Assembly (NCBI RefSeq): GCF_000238055.2 | Contig: NZ_KE148312.1 | Coordinates: 1,856,501-1,920,500, forward strand | DNA: 64,000 bases | Reading direction: 5' to 3' | Source: Oribacterium parvum ACB1 | GTDB taxonomy: Bacteria; Bacillota; Clostridia; Lachnospirales; Lachnospiraceae | Shown: one piece after another, positions 52,268 to 61,165 of the stretch | Layout of the letters: every line of letters starts with the position of its first letter | Position numbering within the stretch: the first letter of the stretch is position 1 | Made by a program: the position numbers and the translations under genes | Notes under the pieces: generated by a model | Database searches by the model: none | What the model saw: the letters and a program-made list of their open reading frames with translations, nothing else | What the model was told of the DNA's origin: nothing

Positions 52268-53499
52268 ACTACAGCGAATCTGTGGTGAAAAGCCTTGAGG
52301 AGAGATTTAAAAAAATAGATGAAATCGCAGAGCTGAACCAATTAAAGGTGCTTGCCGCTCTGCAAAAGGCGGGAATCTCCGAAGCACATCTTACGGGAAC
52401 AAACGGTTACGGTCATAATGACATGGGAAGAGATGCTTTGGAAGAGGCTTATGCAGCCTATTTTCATACAGAAGATGCTTTGGTAAGAGGGCAGATTATC
52501 TGTGGAACGCATGCCCTTGCCATTGCTTTACAGGCCAATCTTCGTCCCGGTGATGAAATGCTTTCTCCGGTCGGAAAGCCTTACGATACTTTGGAAGAGA
52601 TTATCGGAATTCGAGAATCTTTGGGTTCTTTAAAGGAATTCGGAGTAAAATACAGACAGGTTGATCTGCTTCCTGATGGATGCTTTGATTGGGACGGAAT
52701 ACGGAATGCGATAAATGAAAAAACGCGTCTTGTGGAGATCCAGCGCTCTAAGGGCTATAGCGATAGACGAAGCTTTAGTCCGAAAGAAATTGGGGAAATT
52801 ATTCGCTTTGTAAAGTCGATTAAGCCGGATCTTATCTGTATGGTGGATAACTGCTACGGAGAGTTTGTCTGTGCCGAGGAGCCGAGTGATTTCGGAGCGG
52901 ATATGGTTGTGGGATCTCTGATAAAGAATCCGGGTGGCGGACTGGCTCCTATTGGAGGCTACATCGCCGGAACAAAAGCCTGCATCGAGAGATGTGCGGT
53001 TCGTTTATATGCACCGGGACTCGGAAAAGAGCAGGGGCCGTCTTTAAATCTGAATAAGGATTTGATTGAGGGATTTTTCCTTGCGCCGACTGTGACCGCT
53101 TCTGCGGAAAAATCAGCGATTCTTGCCGCAAGTCTTTTTGAAAAAGTGGGTTTTTCCTGTCATCCTACGGCAGATACGAAAAGAATGGATATTATTCAGG
53201 CGATTACACTGGGAAGCAAGGAAGCTCTTCTTGCCTTTTGTGAAGGCATACAGGCTGCAGCTCCTGTAGACTCCTTTGTGCGCCCTGAAGCCGATGATAT
53301 GCCGGGCTATGAGGATAAGGTTGTTATGGCCGCAGGAGCTTTTGTGCAGGGTTCCAGCATCGAGCTTTCCGCAGATGCTCCGATTCGTCCTCCCTTTACC
53401 GTATATTTCCAAGGCGGATTAACTTTCCCGCATGGAAAATATGGAGTGATTAAAGCCCTGGATACCATGTATAAAAAAGGATTTATAAAGCTTCTCTAG
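52216..53499 (+). CDS. Methionine gamma-lyase family PLP enzyme (aluminium resistance protein family)
   Basis: This 427-residue PLP-dependent enzyme of the Cys/Met-metabolism fold is related to YnbB and so-called aluminium resistance proteins. Visible features are GYGHNDMGRDALE, GTHALAIALQANLRPGDEM, the Asp of MVDNCYGEF that holds the PLP ring, and the likely PLP Lys in GSLIKNPGGG near residue 240. The physiological reaction is unknown. GAGGAGG lies 7 nt before ATG 52216, inside miaA, so the 52-nt overlap is probably real and translation coupled. Confidence 0.87.
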   Translation: MDYREMYVEMGISKEVVDYSESVVKSLEERFKKIDEIAELNQLKVLAALQKAGISEAHLTGTNGYGHNDMGRDALEEAYAAYFHTEDALVRGQIICGTHALAIALQANLRPGDEMLSPVGKPYDTLEEIIGIRESLGSLKEFGVKYRQVDLLPDGCFDWDGIRNAINEKTRLVEIQRSKGYSDRRSFSPKEIGEIIRFVKSIKPDLICMVDNCYGEFVCAEEPSDFGADMVVGSLIKNPGGGLAPIGGYIAGTKACIERCAVRLYAPGLGKEQGPSLNLNKDLIEGFFLAPTVTASAEKSAILAASLFEKVGFSCHPTADTKRMDIIQAITLGSKEALLAFCEGIQAAAPVDSFVRPEADDMPGYEDKVVMAAGAFVQGSSIELSADAPIRPPFTVYFQGGLTFPHGKYGVIKALDTMYKKGFIKLL

Positions 53500-53540
53500 A
53501 TTTTTGTGAAGCTATTTCGAAAAGTGTAAGAAAAGTTTTT

Positions 53541-53569
53541 TGGCATTGTTTCCAATTCATGGTAGAATA
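53541..53569 (+). promoter_or_regulatory. Promoter of the radC-mreCD-PBP2-rodA unit
   Basis: TTGGCA (53541-53546), 17-nt spacer, TAGAAT (53564-53569), 39 nt upstream of the radC start codon. Confidence 0.7.
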
Positions 53570-53584
53570 AAAACCTCTGTAGAC

Positions 53585-53603
53585 TCCTCCTTTATTAGGA
53601 GGA
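53585..53603 (+). promoter_or_regulatory. Hairpin covering the radC ribosome binding site
   Basis: TCCTCC (53585-53590) is perfectly complementary to GGAGGA (53598-53603), the radC Shine-Dalgarno sequence, with a 7-nt loop. The stem would hide the ribosome site 4 nt before the ATG and could make translation depend on temperature, a protein or transcription speed. Confidence 0.6.
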
Positions 53604-53607
53604 AAAA

Positions 53608-54297
53608 ATGAAAGAAGAATTGAAAAGAAATTATTCGACTTTACCTAGAGAAAAAGCAAAGCAGGGAGGTGTTTCCGTTCTGACCGATGCGGAGCTTTTG
53701 GCATTGATTCTTCGTACAGGAAGAAAAGATGCCAATGTTTTGGAGCTTTCCGAAGAGATTTTACAATTGCGAGGAGAGTGTAAAGGACTTACCGCTCTTA
53801 TGCATTTTTCCATGGAAGAATTGCAGGGAGTATCCGGAATAGGCGGCACAAAGGCAATAGAGCTTCTTGCTATCGGAGAGATGGCAAGGCGTATATGGAA
53901 CAGCAGGGTAAGAGAGGATTTGAAGTCTTTTCGTTCTCCACAGGATGTTTTACTTTATTTTAAAGAGGATTTGCGATATCTCGGACATGAAGAAGTGCGT
54001 GTCCTGTATTTAGATACAAAAGCGAAGCTCCTGAAGGATTGCTTGCTTGCGAAAGGAAGCGGAAGTTCTGCCAGCGTATCCGGTAGAGAGGTATTTCGAG
54101 AGGCCCTGATGCTTGCTGCAAGCTGCATGATTCTGGTTCATAACCATCCGTCAGGAGATCCGACTCCTTCAAGAGAGGATGAACACTTTACTGAATCAGT
54201 ACGTCGTGCCGGAGAATATATAGGTCTTCCGTTGGTGGACCATATTATTATTGGGGACAATTGTTACTATAGTTTTAAGGAACAGGGGAAGTTTTAG
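53608..54297 (+). CDS. radC: RadC family JAMM-domain protein
   Basis: This 229-residue protein has an N-terminal helix-hairpin-helix region (about 60-85: LQGVSGIGGTKAIELL) and a C-terminal JAMM/MPN+ domain with the metal motif H-N-H-P-S-G-D-P-T-P-S-x-x-D near 175-190. Despite the name, a role in DNA repair is doubtful. In Firmicutes it lies upstream of mreBCD, as here (without mreB). The stop overlaps the mreC GTG start by one base. Confidence 0.94.
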   Translation: MKEELKRNYSTLPREKAKQGGVSVLTDAELLALILRTGRKDANVLELSEEILQLRGECKGLTALMHFSMEELQGVSGIGGTKAIELLAIGEMARRIWNSRVREDLKSFRSPQDVLLYFKEDLRYLGHEEVRVLYLDTKAKLLKDCLLAKGSGSSASVSGREVFREALMLAASCMILVHNHPSGDPTPSREDEHFTESVRRAGEYIGLPLVDHIIIGDNCYYSFKEQGKF

Positions 54298-55160
54298 TGG
54301 AAAACAGACGGAGCAAGTACATTTTTATCATTTTAACAGTACTCTGTATCATGATGGTGGTTCTATCGTCCATAAAGGATGGGCTTATGAATCCTCTACG
54401 GAATACGGTTGGAACGGTTCTGGTGCCAATTCAATCCGGTGTGAATCGGGTAGGAAGAGGTCTTTATTCCCAGTGGGAAAGACATAAGAACCTGACGGAA
54501 GCCGAGGCGGAGAATGCGAAGCTTCAGGCGAAGATAGATACTCTTACGGAAGAGAACAATATATTGAAGCAAAACGATGAAGAACTGAAGCGCCTGAGGG
54601 AGCTGTACAGCTTGGATCAGGAGTATTTACAGTATACAAAAATTGCCGCACGTGTTATTGCCAAAGATTCGGAAAACTGGTTTCAGGTATTTCGGATTGA
54701 CAAAGGCTCCAAAGATGGAATCAAAGTGGATCAAAATGTTATGGCAAAGGGCGGTTTAGTGGGTATTGTAACGGATGTCGGGGTAAATTACGCCACGGTT
54801 CGTTCTATTATTGATGATGAGTCCAGAGTTTCCTGCATGGGTATTCAGAGTAGTGATACTTGTATCGTGGCAGGAGATTTAAAGCTTTTCGAAGAAGGGC
54901 GTCTCCGTATTACCAATATGAAGAAAGATGCGGTAATTCAGGATGGAGACAGAATCGTCACCTCCAATATTTCTTCCAAGTTTTTACCGGGTATTCTGGT
55001 GGGATTTGCCATTGATATTGAAGAAGACGAGAAAAGACTGATGAAAAACGGTTATCTTATACCTGTGGCGGATTTTACCGATCTTCAGGAGGTGTTGGTC
55101 ATTACCGATCGAAAGGATGATCGTTTCCAAAAGGAGAGTAGCAGTGAGCTTGGGGAATAG
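54297..55160 (+). CDS. mreC: Rod shape-determining protein MreC
   Basis: MreC is a bitopic membrane protein that scaffolds the wall-elongation machinery outside the membrane. The 287-residue protein has one N-terminal membrane helix (about 8-27), a coiled coil (about 60-105, Glu/Lys/Leu-rich), and the paired beta-barrel domains (about 110-275: ARVIAKDSENWFQ, IDKGSKDGIK, VMAKGGLVGIV). It starts at GTG 54297 on the radC stop codon, with GGGGAAG upstream. mreB is not present between radC and mreC. Confidence 0.94.
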   Translation: MENRRSKYIFIILTVLCIMMVVLSSIKDGLMNPLRNTVGTVLVPIQSGVNRVGRGLYSQWERHKNLTEAEAENAKLQAKIDTLTEENNILKQNDEELKRLRELYSLDQEYLQYTKIAARVIAKDSENWFQVFRIDKGSKDGIKVDQNVMAKGGLVGIVTDVGVNYATVRSIIDDESRVSCMGIQSSDTCIVAGDLKLFEEGRLRITNMKKDAVIQDGDRIVTSNISSKFLPGILVGFAIDIEEDEKRLMKNGYLIPVADFTDLQEVLVITDRKDDRFQKESSSELGE

Positions 55161-55683
55161 GATAAAATCAAGAAAAAAAAGACAGCGTACTCGGATTTTC
55201 TTTTATTTTTTGCTTTTGATTCTGGCTTTTTTACTGCAAACCAGTGTATTTCCTCTGCTTCCTTTTCTTTCTACGAGTCCAAATCTTCTTTTGATTCTTT
55301 GTTTTTCATTCGGCTTTTATTATGGACCACTTCCGGGAATGTTTTACGGACTTTCTGCCGGGCTTTTAATGGACTTGTTTTACTCCGGGCCTTTCGGCTT
55401 TTATTCATTGATTTTTGTTTTGATAGGTTATGGAAACGGATATTTTCATGAATTTTATTATGAGGAGTATATTCAGCTTCCACTGTTCCTTTGCACCTTA
55501 AGCGGCCTATTGTATCACAGCTACATCTATGTTCTTCGCTTTTTAATACGAGGAAAGTGGAGTATTGCTTATTATTCGGTACATATTGTACTACCTTCTA
55601 TCGTATTTTCGTTTTTATTGACCCTGCTTCTTTACCGCTTCTTCTTTAGCGCGAGCAGGAGATTGGAGGAAAAAGCATTATGA
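55144..55683 (+). CDS. mreD: Rod shape-determining protein MreD
   Basis: This 179-residue membrane protein, with a basic N terminus and about five to six hydrophobic segments, is part of the elongasome. Motifs fitting MreD are LQTSVFPLLPFLSTSPNLLLI and GPLPGMFYGLSAGLLMDLFYSGPFG. GTG 55144 is chosen because AGGAG lies 7 nt upstream; the longer in-frame start at 55117 has no ribosome site and lies further inside mreC. It overlaps mreC by 17 nt and PBP2 by four (ATGA). Confidence 0.9.
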   Translation: MSLGNRIKSRKKRQRTRIFFYFLLLILAFLLQTSVFPLLPFLSTSPNLLLILCFSFGFYYGPLPGMFYGLSAGLLMDLFYSGPFGFYSLIFVLIGYGNGYFHEFYYEEYIQLPLFLCTLSGLLYHSYIYVLRFLIRGKWSIAYYSVHIVLPSIVFSFLLTLLLYRFFFSASRRLEEKAL

Positions 55684-58550
55684 TTAAAGAAATTTACAGC
55701 TTAATCAAGGAAATGCTGTCCAGGTTGTTTTCCTCCCGACTTTTTGCGTTGGCTTTGATATTTACCGGACTTTTCTGTATCTTGACAGTGCATTTGTTTC
55801 GTTTGCAAATTATGAACGGACAGAGCTATCTGGAGAATTATCAGAAGAATACAGAGCAGAATATCGTTCTCCCCGGAACAAGGGGGAATATCTATGATAA
55901 AGATGGTAAACTTCTTGCTTATAATGAGCTTCAGTATAATATTACCATTGCTGATACCGGTGCTTTTTCAGGTAATACAAAGGGAATCAACAAGAGAAAT
56001 TTGATGTTGAAAAAGCTTGCAGATATTATTGAAAAGTACAAGTATCCCGTTAAAAGCCAGTTTAAGCTTACGCTTAATGATGACGGGAATTTTTCTTACA
56101 GCACAAACTCGGATCAGGAACGTCTCCGCCTTCTTGCCAATATTTTTCGTAAAGAGCCGGATAAATTGAGTGAAAAGGAAAAGGACAGCACCGCCGAAGA
56201 GTGCTTTGAGCAGGCAAAGAAGCTCTATAATTTCCATAAACTGACAGATGAAAAGGGAAGCCCTATTAATCTTTCCGATAAAACCGCCCTGGATATGATT
56301 GGGATTATCTATACCTTGCGTCTTACCTCCTATCAAAGATATATGAGTACGACCATAGTTGAAAATGTTTCCAGAGAATGCATGGCGGAAGTACTGGAGT
56401 CAAAGTATGACCTTCCGGGAGTAGATATTGAGAATATTTCCGTTCGAAAATACAACTATGCTCCCTACCTGTCTCATATCGTAGGTTACACGGGGCAAGT
56501 GCAGGAAAGTCAACTGGAAGAGCTAAAGAAGATTGACGCTTCCTATGACTTAAATGATACCATCGGAGTTTGGGGTTTGGAAAAAAGTGAGGACCTTATT
56601 TTAAAGGGAAAAAAAGGTTACAAAGAGATGTACCTTAACAATGTGGGAAGCATTATGGAGGTCATTTCTGAAGAGAAACCCATGGCCGGAAATGATATTT
56701 ATACCACTATTTCTGCAAATGATCAGATTTCTATTTATCATTTATTGGAACAGGAACTTGCCGGAATTTTAGCCTCTAAGCTTACAGAGAATAATGAACT
56801 TGACCAAAGTGAACTGAAGCAGTCTCAGTTAATGATACCGGTAAAAGATGCATATTATCAGTTGATTAACAATAACGTCTTGGATAAGGAGCATTTCTTT
56901 AGTGAAGATGCGGGAAATGCTGAAAAAGAAATTGCCGGCAAATTTATATCCAATAAAGAAGAGATGTTGAACAGGATTGAGGATGTTTTGAAAAAGGAGA
57001 GTGGAGGAGAACTTTCTGCATTGCCGCAGGAGATGCAGGGGTATATGGTTTATATCTACGACTACCTTTTAAGTAAAAACGGCGGCATAGTCGATCCGGA
57101 GGATGTACGGTTTAAGTCATCGGACGCCTATGCACAGTGGAAAAATGATGCGATTTCTCTTCATGCATTTTTAAAGAAGGGAATTGAAGAGGGATGGATT
57201 GATACAAGAAAACTATCCTTGGATACGGAATATTCGGATACAGATGAAATTTATGCTCTTTTTGTGAATAAGATCATGGATTACTTACGAAGTGACAGTG
57301 GATTTAATAAGCTATTATATAAGTATGCCATTGCTAAGCAATCTATATCCGGTAATTTGCTTCTTATGGCACTTTTTGAGCAAAATGTTCTCTCACAGGA
57401 TCCTGTTTCTTATCAGGCTCTTTCCGGAGGAGATGCACACTTTGCGTTCACTTTTCTTTTGGATAAGATTCGTAAAATAGAATTAACACCGGCACAGCTT
57501 GCATTGGATCCCTGCAACGGTTCTGTGGTTGTGACGGATGTTAAAACCGGTAAGTTGCGAGCACTTGTAACCTATCCCGGCTTCGATAATAATCGAATCA
57601 GTGATAGTGATTATTTGAAAAAATGTAATGAAGATCTTTCTCTTCCGCTTTTAAACGGTGCAACGCAGACTCAGCTTGCGCCCGGTTCTTCTTTTAAACC
57701 GATCAGTTCCGTTGCTTCCTTGGAAGAAGGGGTAATTACTACGGATACTATTATAGATTGTACCGGTAAATATGAAGAGGTAACGCCGAATATCCGTTGT
57801 TGGATTTGGCCATCCAAGCATGGAAATGAAAATATTGTCGATGGAATTAAAAACTCCTGTAACTATTTCTTTGCAGATTTGGGACATCTCTTAGCAACTG
57901 ACAGCTCCGGAAATTACAGTGCGGATCTTGGGATGGAGCGAATTCAGAAGTATGCGAGTGACTTCGGACTGGATGAAAAAACAGGTATTGAGCTGGATGA
58001 AACAAAACCGAGAATTTCCAACTATGATCCGGAACGTTCAGCTATGGGACAAGGTAACCATGCCTTTAATGCTGCGCAATTATCACGCTATATTACTGCA
58101 GTTGCCAACAGCGGTTCCGTATATAAATTATCCATTCTGGATCGTATTGTGGATCCGAGAAGCAATACGATTGAAGAAGTTGCTCCGGTTCTTGAAAAAA
58201 AACTATCCTATAATGACACCACATGGAATACTGTGCATGACGGTCTTCGCAAGGTTATAACAGAAGGTGTTGCGAAAAATGTTTTTATTGGACAATCTAT
58301 TGCAGTAGCGGGAAAAACAGGAACTGCGCAAGAGCGAGAGGATAGAGGTAATCATGCCGTGTTTGTTTCCTATGCTCCATATGAGAATCCGGAAATTTCC
58401 GTTACGGTAAATATTCCCTATGGATATTCCTCGGGTAATGCGGCAAGTCTTGCTAACATGGTTTATGATTATTGCTTCGGAAAGCTCAGTATGGATACGA
58501 TTCTGGCAAGAGATGCAAGCAGTATAAACTCTGTAACAGTAAGTGATTAA
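55680..58550 (+). CDS. mrdA: Penicillin-binding protein 2 (elongation transpeptidase), unusually long
   Basis: PBP2 cross-links peptidoglycan during side-wall growth, working with RodA, encoded next. The 956-residue protein has one N-terminal membrane helix (about 20-42), a dimerisation/pedestal domain with LPGTRGNIYDKDGKLLAYN, and a C-terminal transpeptidase domain with all three motifs: S670-S-F-K673, S726-C-N728 and K879-T-G-T882. Most PBP2 proteins are 600-700 residues; the extra 300 or so are at about 100-190 and 350-600, hydrophilic and helix-rich, between pedestal and catalytic domains. Long forms do occur in Lachnospiraceae. Start ATG overlaps mreD. Confidence 0.92.
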   Translation: MIKEIYSLIKEMLSRLFSSRLFALALIFTGLFCILTVHLFRLQIMNGQSYLENYQKNTEQNIVLPGTRGNIYDKDGKLLAYNELQYNITIADTGAFSGNTKGINKRNLMLKKLADIIEKYKYPVKSQFKLTLNDDGNFSYSTNSDQERLRLLANIFRKEPDKLSEKEKDSTAEECFEQAKKLYNFHKLTDEKGSPINLSDKTALDMIGIIYTLRLTSYQRYMSTTIVENVSRECMAEVLESKYDLPGVDIENISVRKYNYAPYLSHIVGYTGQVQESQLEELKKIDASYDLNDTIGVWGLEKSEDLILKGKKGYKEMYLNNVGSIMEVISEEKPMAGNDIYTTISANDQISIYHLLEQELAGILASKLTENNELDQSELKQSQLMIPVKDAYYQLINNNVLDKEHFFSEDAGNAEKEIAGKFISNKEEMLNRIEDVLKKESGGELSALPQEMQGYMVYIYDYLLSKNGGIVDPEDVRFKSSDAYAQWKNDAISLHAFLKKGIEEGWIDTRKLSLDTEYSDTDEIYALFVNKIMDYLRSDSGFNKLLYKYAIAKQSISGNLLLMALFEQNVLSQDPVSYQALSGGDAHFAFTFLLDKIRKIELTPAQLALDPCNGSVVVTDVKTGKLRALVTYPGFDNNRISDSDYLKKCNEDLSLPLLNGATQTQLAPGSSFKPISSVASLEEGVITTDTIIDCTGKYEEVTPNIRCWIWPSKHGNENIVDGIKNSCNYFFADLGHLLATDSSGNYSADLGMERIQKYASDFGLDEKTGIELDETKPRISNYDPERSAMGQGNHAFNAAQLSRYITAVANSGSVYKLSILDRIVDPRSNTIEEVAPVLEKKLSYNDTTWNTVHDGLRKVITEGVAKNVFIGQSIAVAGKTGTAQEREDRGNHAVFVSYAPYENPEISVTVNIPYGYSSGNAASLANMVYDYCFGKLSMDTILARDASSINSVTVSD

Positions 58551-58562
58551 GGAAAAAGATGC

Positions 58563-59696
58563 ATGAAATTAGATTATGATTTTAAACAATATGATTTTAA
58601 ATTATTATTCTTTATTGTTGCACTGAATACCATAGGCATTTTTATTGTGCGTTCCGCAACTTCGGCGGAAAGCTTTAAAGACGCCTTGGTAGTCAGACAG
58701 ATATTGGGTTCCTTTGTGGGACTGGCCATGTGTGTAGCTATCTCTCTTTTTGATTATAGAAAATTCTGTAAATATTCTATTTATATTTATATTATTTCTG
58801 TCATCATCCTTGCCGGAGTAAAGATTTACGGTACAGCTTCAGGACATGGTGCAACGCGTTGGATTACCGTTCCTGTTCTTGGTAAAATTCAGCCTGCGGA
58901 GTTTGTAAAGGTAGCATTAATCCTATTTTTTGCAGAATACTTGCAGAAAACCAAGGAAGAAATAAATACTGCGCACGGCTTGATTTTGGAAGGCCTTTAT
59001 TTATTACTTCCTGTCGGACTTGTGTTGATTCAGCCCAATCTCTCCACAGCCATTATCATGACGGTAATTGTATCTGCCATGACCTTTGCTTCTCCTTTAA
59101 AACTTCGTTATATTATGGCTTTTTTAGCTGTGGCAGCTACAATACTTATTCTTTTATTTTACCTTTTTGCCTCCGGACTTTATGATAAAATCCCTATTTT
59201 ACAGGGTTATCAGATTCAAAGAATCCTTACCTTTTTGAAGCCGGATGAAAATTCCAGCGGTTATGCGCAACAGATGTATTCCATCATGGCTATCGGATCA
59301 GGTATGTTTAAAGGAAAGGGGCTTTTTAATAATTCTATATTTTCCGTGAAAAACGGTAACTTTTTGATTGAGGAGGATAATGACTTTATTTTTGCGGTTA
59401 TAGGAGAAGAATTAGGATTTAGAGGGGCCATAATAATTATTATAATCTTCTTGTTGATTATCTTGGAATGTCTTATAATAGCTTATAGAGCGAAGACTTT
59501 AAGCGGACGATTGATATGTGTGGGTGTGATGGCATGGATTGGCTTCCAGACATATACCAATATTGCTGTAGCAACCGGGCTTTTTCCAAATACCGGAATT
59601 ACTTTGCCTTTCTTTTCAAGAGGTGTAAGTTCCCTACTGTCCGTGTATTTTGGATTCGGTATTGTGCTAAATGTAGCTTTACAGCGAAAAACATAG
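58563..59696 (+). CDS. rodA: Peptidoglycan glycosyltransferase RodA (SEDS family)
   Basis: RodA polymerises lipid II glycan strands during elongation and pairs with PBP2. The 377-residue protein has about ten membrane segments and SEDS motifs: GATRWITVPVLGKIQPAEFVK (about 98-118), LIQPNLSTAIIM with the catalytic-region Asp/Asn context, and NTGITLPFFSRGVSSLLS at the C terminus. The neighbourhood with PBP2 supports RodA rather than FtsW. It starts 12 nt after PBP2; minC, minD and minE, often found between these genes in related bacteria, are absent. Confidence 0.93.
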   Translation: MKLDYDFKQYDFKLLFFIVALNTIGIFIVRSATSAESFKDALVVRQILGSFVGLAMCVAISLFDYRKFCKYSIYIYIISVIILAGVKIYGTASGHGATRWITVPVLGKIQPAEFVKVALILFFAEYLQKTKEEINTAHGLILEGLYLLLPVGLVLIQPNLSTAIIMTVIVSAMTFASPLKLRYIMAFLAVAATILILLFYLFASGLYDKIPILQGYQIQRILTFLKPDENSSGYAQQMYSIMAIGSGMFKGKGLFNNSIFSVKNGNFLIEEDNDFIFAVIGEELGFRGAIIIIIIFLLIILECLIIAYRAKTLSGRLICVGVMAWIGFQTYTNIAVATGLFPNTGITLPFFSRGVSSLLSVYFGFGIVLNVALQRKT

Positions 59697-59708
59697 GAGG
59701 AGTAGGCT

Positions 59709-60101
59709 ATGAAAGTGGGTTTGATTGCGCATGATTCCAAGAAAAAACTCATGCAAAACTTTTGTATTGCTTATAGAGGGATCTTAACCAGACATGAATT
59801 ATATGCAACAGGAACTACAGGGAGTTTAATACAGGAAGTTTCGAATCTAAGAATTCATAAATTTTTACCGGGCGAAACCGGTGGAGTAAGACAACTTGCC
59901 TCCCAGATTGAACAGGGGAATCTGGATATGATTATTTTCCTGAGAAATCCTAACCCGAGTATGGAAGAGGAGACGGAAGTGAATTTTGTTTTGCGTCTTT
60001 GTGATATGTACAATATTCCAATCGGGACCAATTTGGCTACTGCGGAGCTGCTCATTCATGCATTGGAAAGAGGAGAGTTGGAGTGGCGAAACATCGGATA
60101 A
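59709..60101 (+). CDS. mgsA: Methylglyoxal synthase homologue lacking family catalytic residues
   Basis: This 130-residue protein has the MGS-like fold: GLIAHDSKKKLM, LYATGTTGSLI and IPIGTNLATAELLIHAL match methylglyoxal synthases, which convert dihydroxyacetone phosphate to methylglyoxal. Residues that are catalytic in the E. coli enzyme are replaced here. The G-G-D-Q-Q segment (Asp71) reads G-G-V-R-Q, and the W-D-P...P-H-D-P-D loop (Asp91, His98, Asp101) reads R-N-P...E-E-E-T-E. Asp20 of the AHD motif remains. It may have a different or non-enzymatic role despite the standard position after rodA. GGAGGAG precedes the ATG. It overlaps the next gene by 19 nt. Confidence 0.85.
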   Translation: MKVGLIAHDSKKKLMQNFCIAYRGILTRHELYATGTTGSLIQEVSNLRIHKFLPGETGGVRQLASQIEQGNLDMIIFLRNPNPSMEEETEVNFVLRLCDMYNIPIGTNLATAELLIHALERGELEWRNIG

Positions 60102-61096
60102 GTCATGTAGTATTTACATCTAGGTCTCGACTTTTATTTTTTGCGTCTATTTTTCTTCTTCTGCTTTTATGTTCATGCGGAAGAAAACCGGAAAAAGCAT
60201 TCTCTGAAGATCAATCCGTGATGCGTTTATCATCAGTGTCCCTACATAGTGGAGCGGAGCATAATACTGAAGCTTTTGCTTCTAAATTAGCTATTCCTGT
60301 CGATCAAAGTTACAATGATCAAAGTATGGATACAGATAGTTTTATTTTGGTGGAAAAGGATGGGAAGGAATCGGATAGAGCTGTTGCCTTTAGAAATCCT
60401 TATAAAAGAGTTTACCCCGCGAGTATAACGAAGCTGATGACGGCACTGGTTTGTGTCAATAACGTAGAGGATTTGGATCAGGAGTTTGTAATTTCTCCAT
60501 CCTCTTCAATCAAGGTCAGCGGTTCTTCCACTGCATTTTTGCAGGTCGGGGAAAGTTTGAAAATTCGGGATTTACTATATGGAACCTTACTGCCTTCCGG
60601 TAATGATGCAGCTGTTGCAGTAGCGGAAGCAAGTTTCGGTTCGGTGGATTCGTTTGTAGAAAAGATGAATGAAGAGGCTATTCGCTTGGGTGCTTTGTCT
60701 ACTCATTTTACAAATCCTCACGGATTACCGGATGAATCTCATTATACTTCAGCTTATGATATTTATCTCATTATGCGTGCTGCAATGGAAAATGAGGATC
60801 TTCGTGAAATTCTCGGTACCAAAGAATATCAAGTTGTTTATAAAGATCGTAACGGGGTGAAGAAATCGCAGGTTTGGAAAGCAACAAATCTGTATAGTAC
60901 GGGAGAAAAGGAACTTCCCTCGGGACTAACTATTCTGGGAGCAAAGACCGGGACAACGAAGGATGCCGGCTATTGTCTGGCACTTGATACGGAAAAAAGT
61001 GATAGTCCATATTCCTATATTTCTGTAGTAATGAAGGGGGAAAACAAGGACAATCTTTATGAAAATATGACAAACTTGCTTGCGAAGATATCTTGA
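60083..61096 (+). CDS. D-alanyl-D-alanine carboxypeptidase (PBP5/DacA family lipoprotein)
   Basis: This 337-residue exported enzyme should trim the terminal D-Ala from peptidoglycan stem peptides. A signal helix (about 15-30) ends in a lipobox-like L-C-S-C32. The penicillin-binding motifs are all present: S-I-T-K (YPASITKLMTAL, about 113-124), S-G-N (LPSGNDAAVAVAE) and K-T-G (GAKTGTTKDAGY, about 292-303). The start is GTG 60083, with AGAGGAG upstream inside mgsA. There is no C-terminal amphipathic anchor, consistent with lipid anchoring instead. Confidence 0.9.
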   Translation: MAKHRISHVVFTSRSRLLFFASIFLLLLLCSCGRKPEKAFSEDQSVMRLSSVSLHSGAEHNTEAFASKLAIPVDQSYNDQSMDTDSFILVEKDGKESDRAVAFRNPYKRVYPASITKLMTALVCVNNVEDLDQEFVISPSSSIKVSGSSTAFLQVGESLKIRDLLYGTLLPSGNDAAVAVAEASFGSVDSFVEKMNEEAIRLGALSTHFTNPHGLPDESHYTSAYDIYLIMRAAMENEDLREILGTKEYQVVYKDRNGVKKSQVWKATNLYSTGEKELPSGLTILGAKTGTTKDAGYCLALDTEKSDSPYSYISVVMKGENKDNLYENMTNLLAKIS

Positions 61097-61165
61097 ATGT
61101 ACTATACTTTTTGTATAAGTTTTAATAAAGAAAGGTTTTCTTGTTAGGTCAAGGAGGGTATGGAA

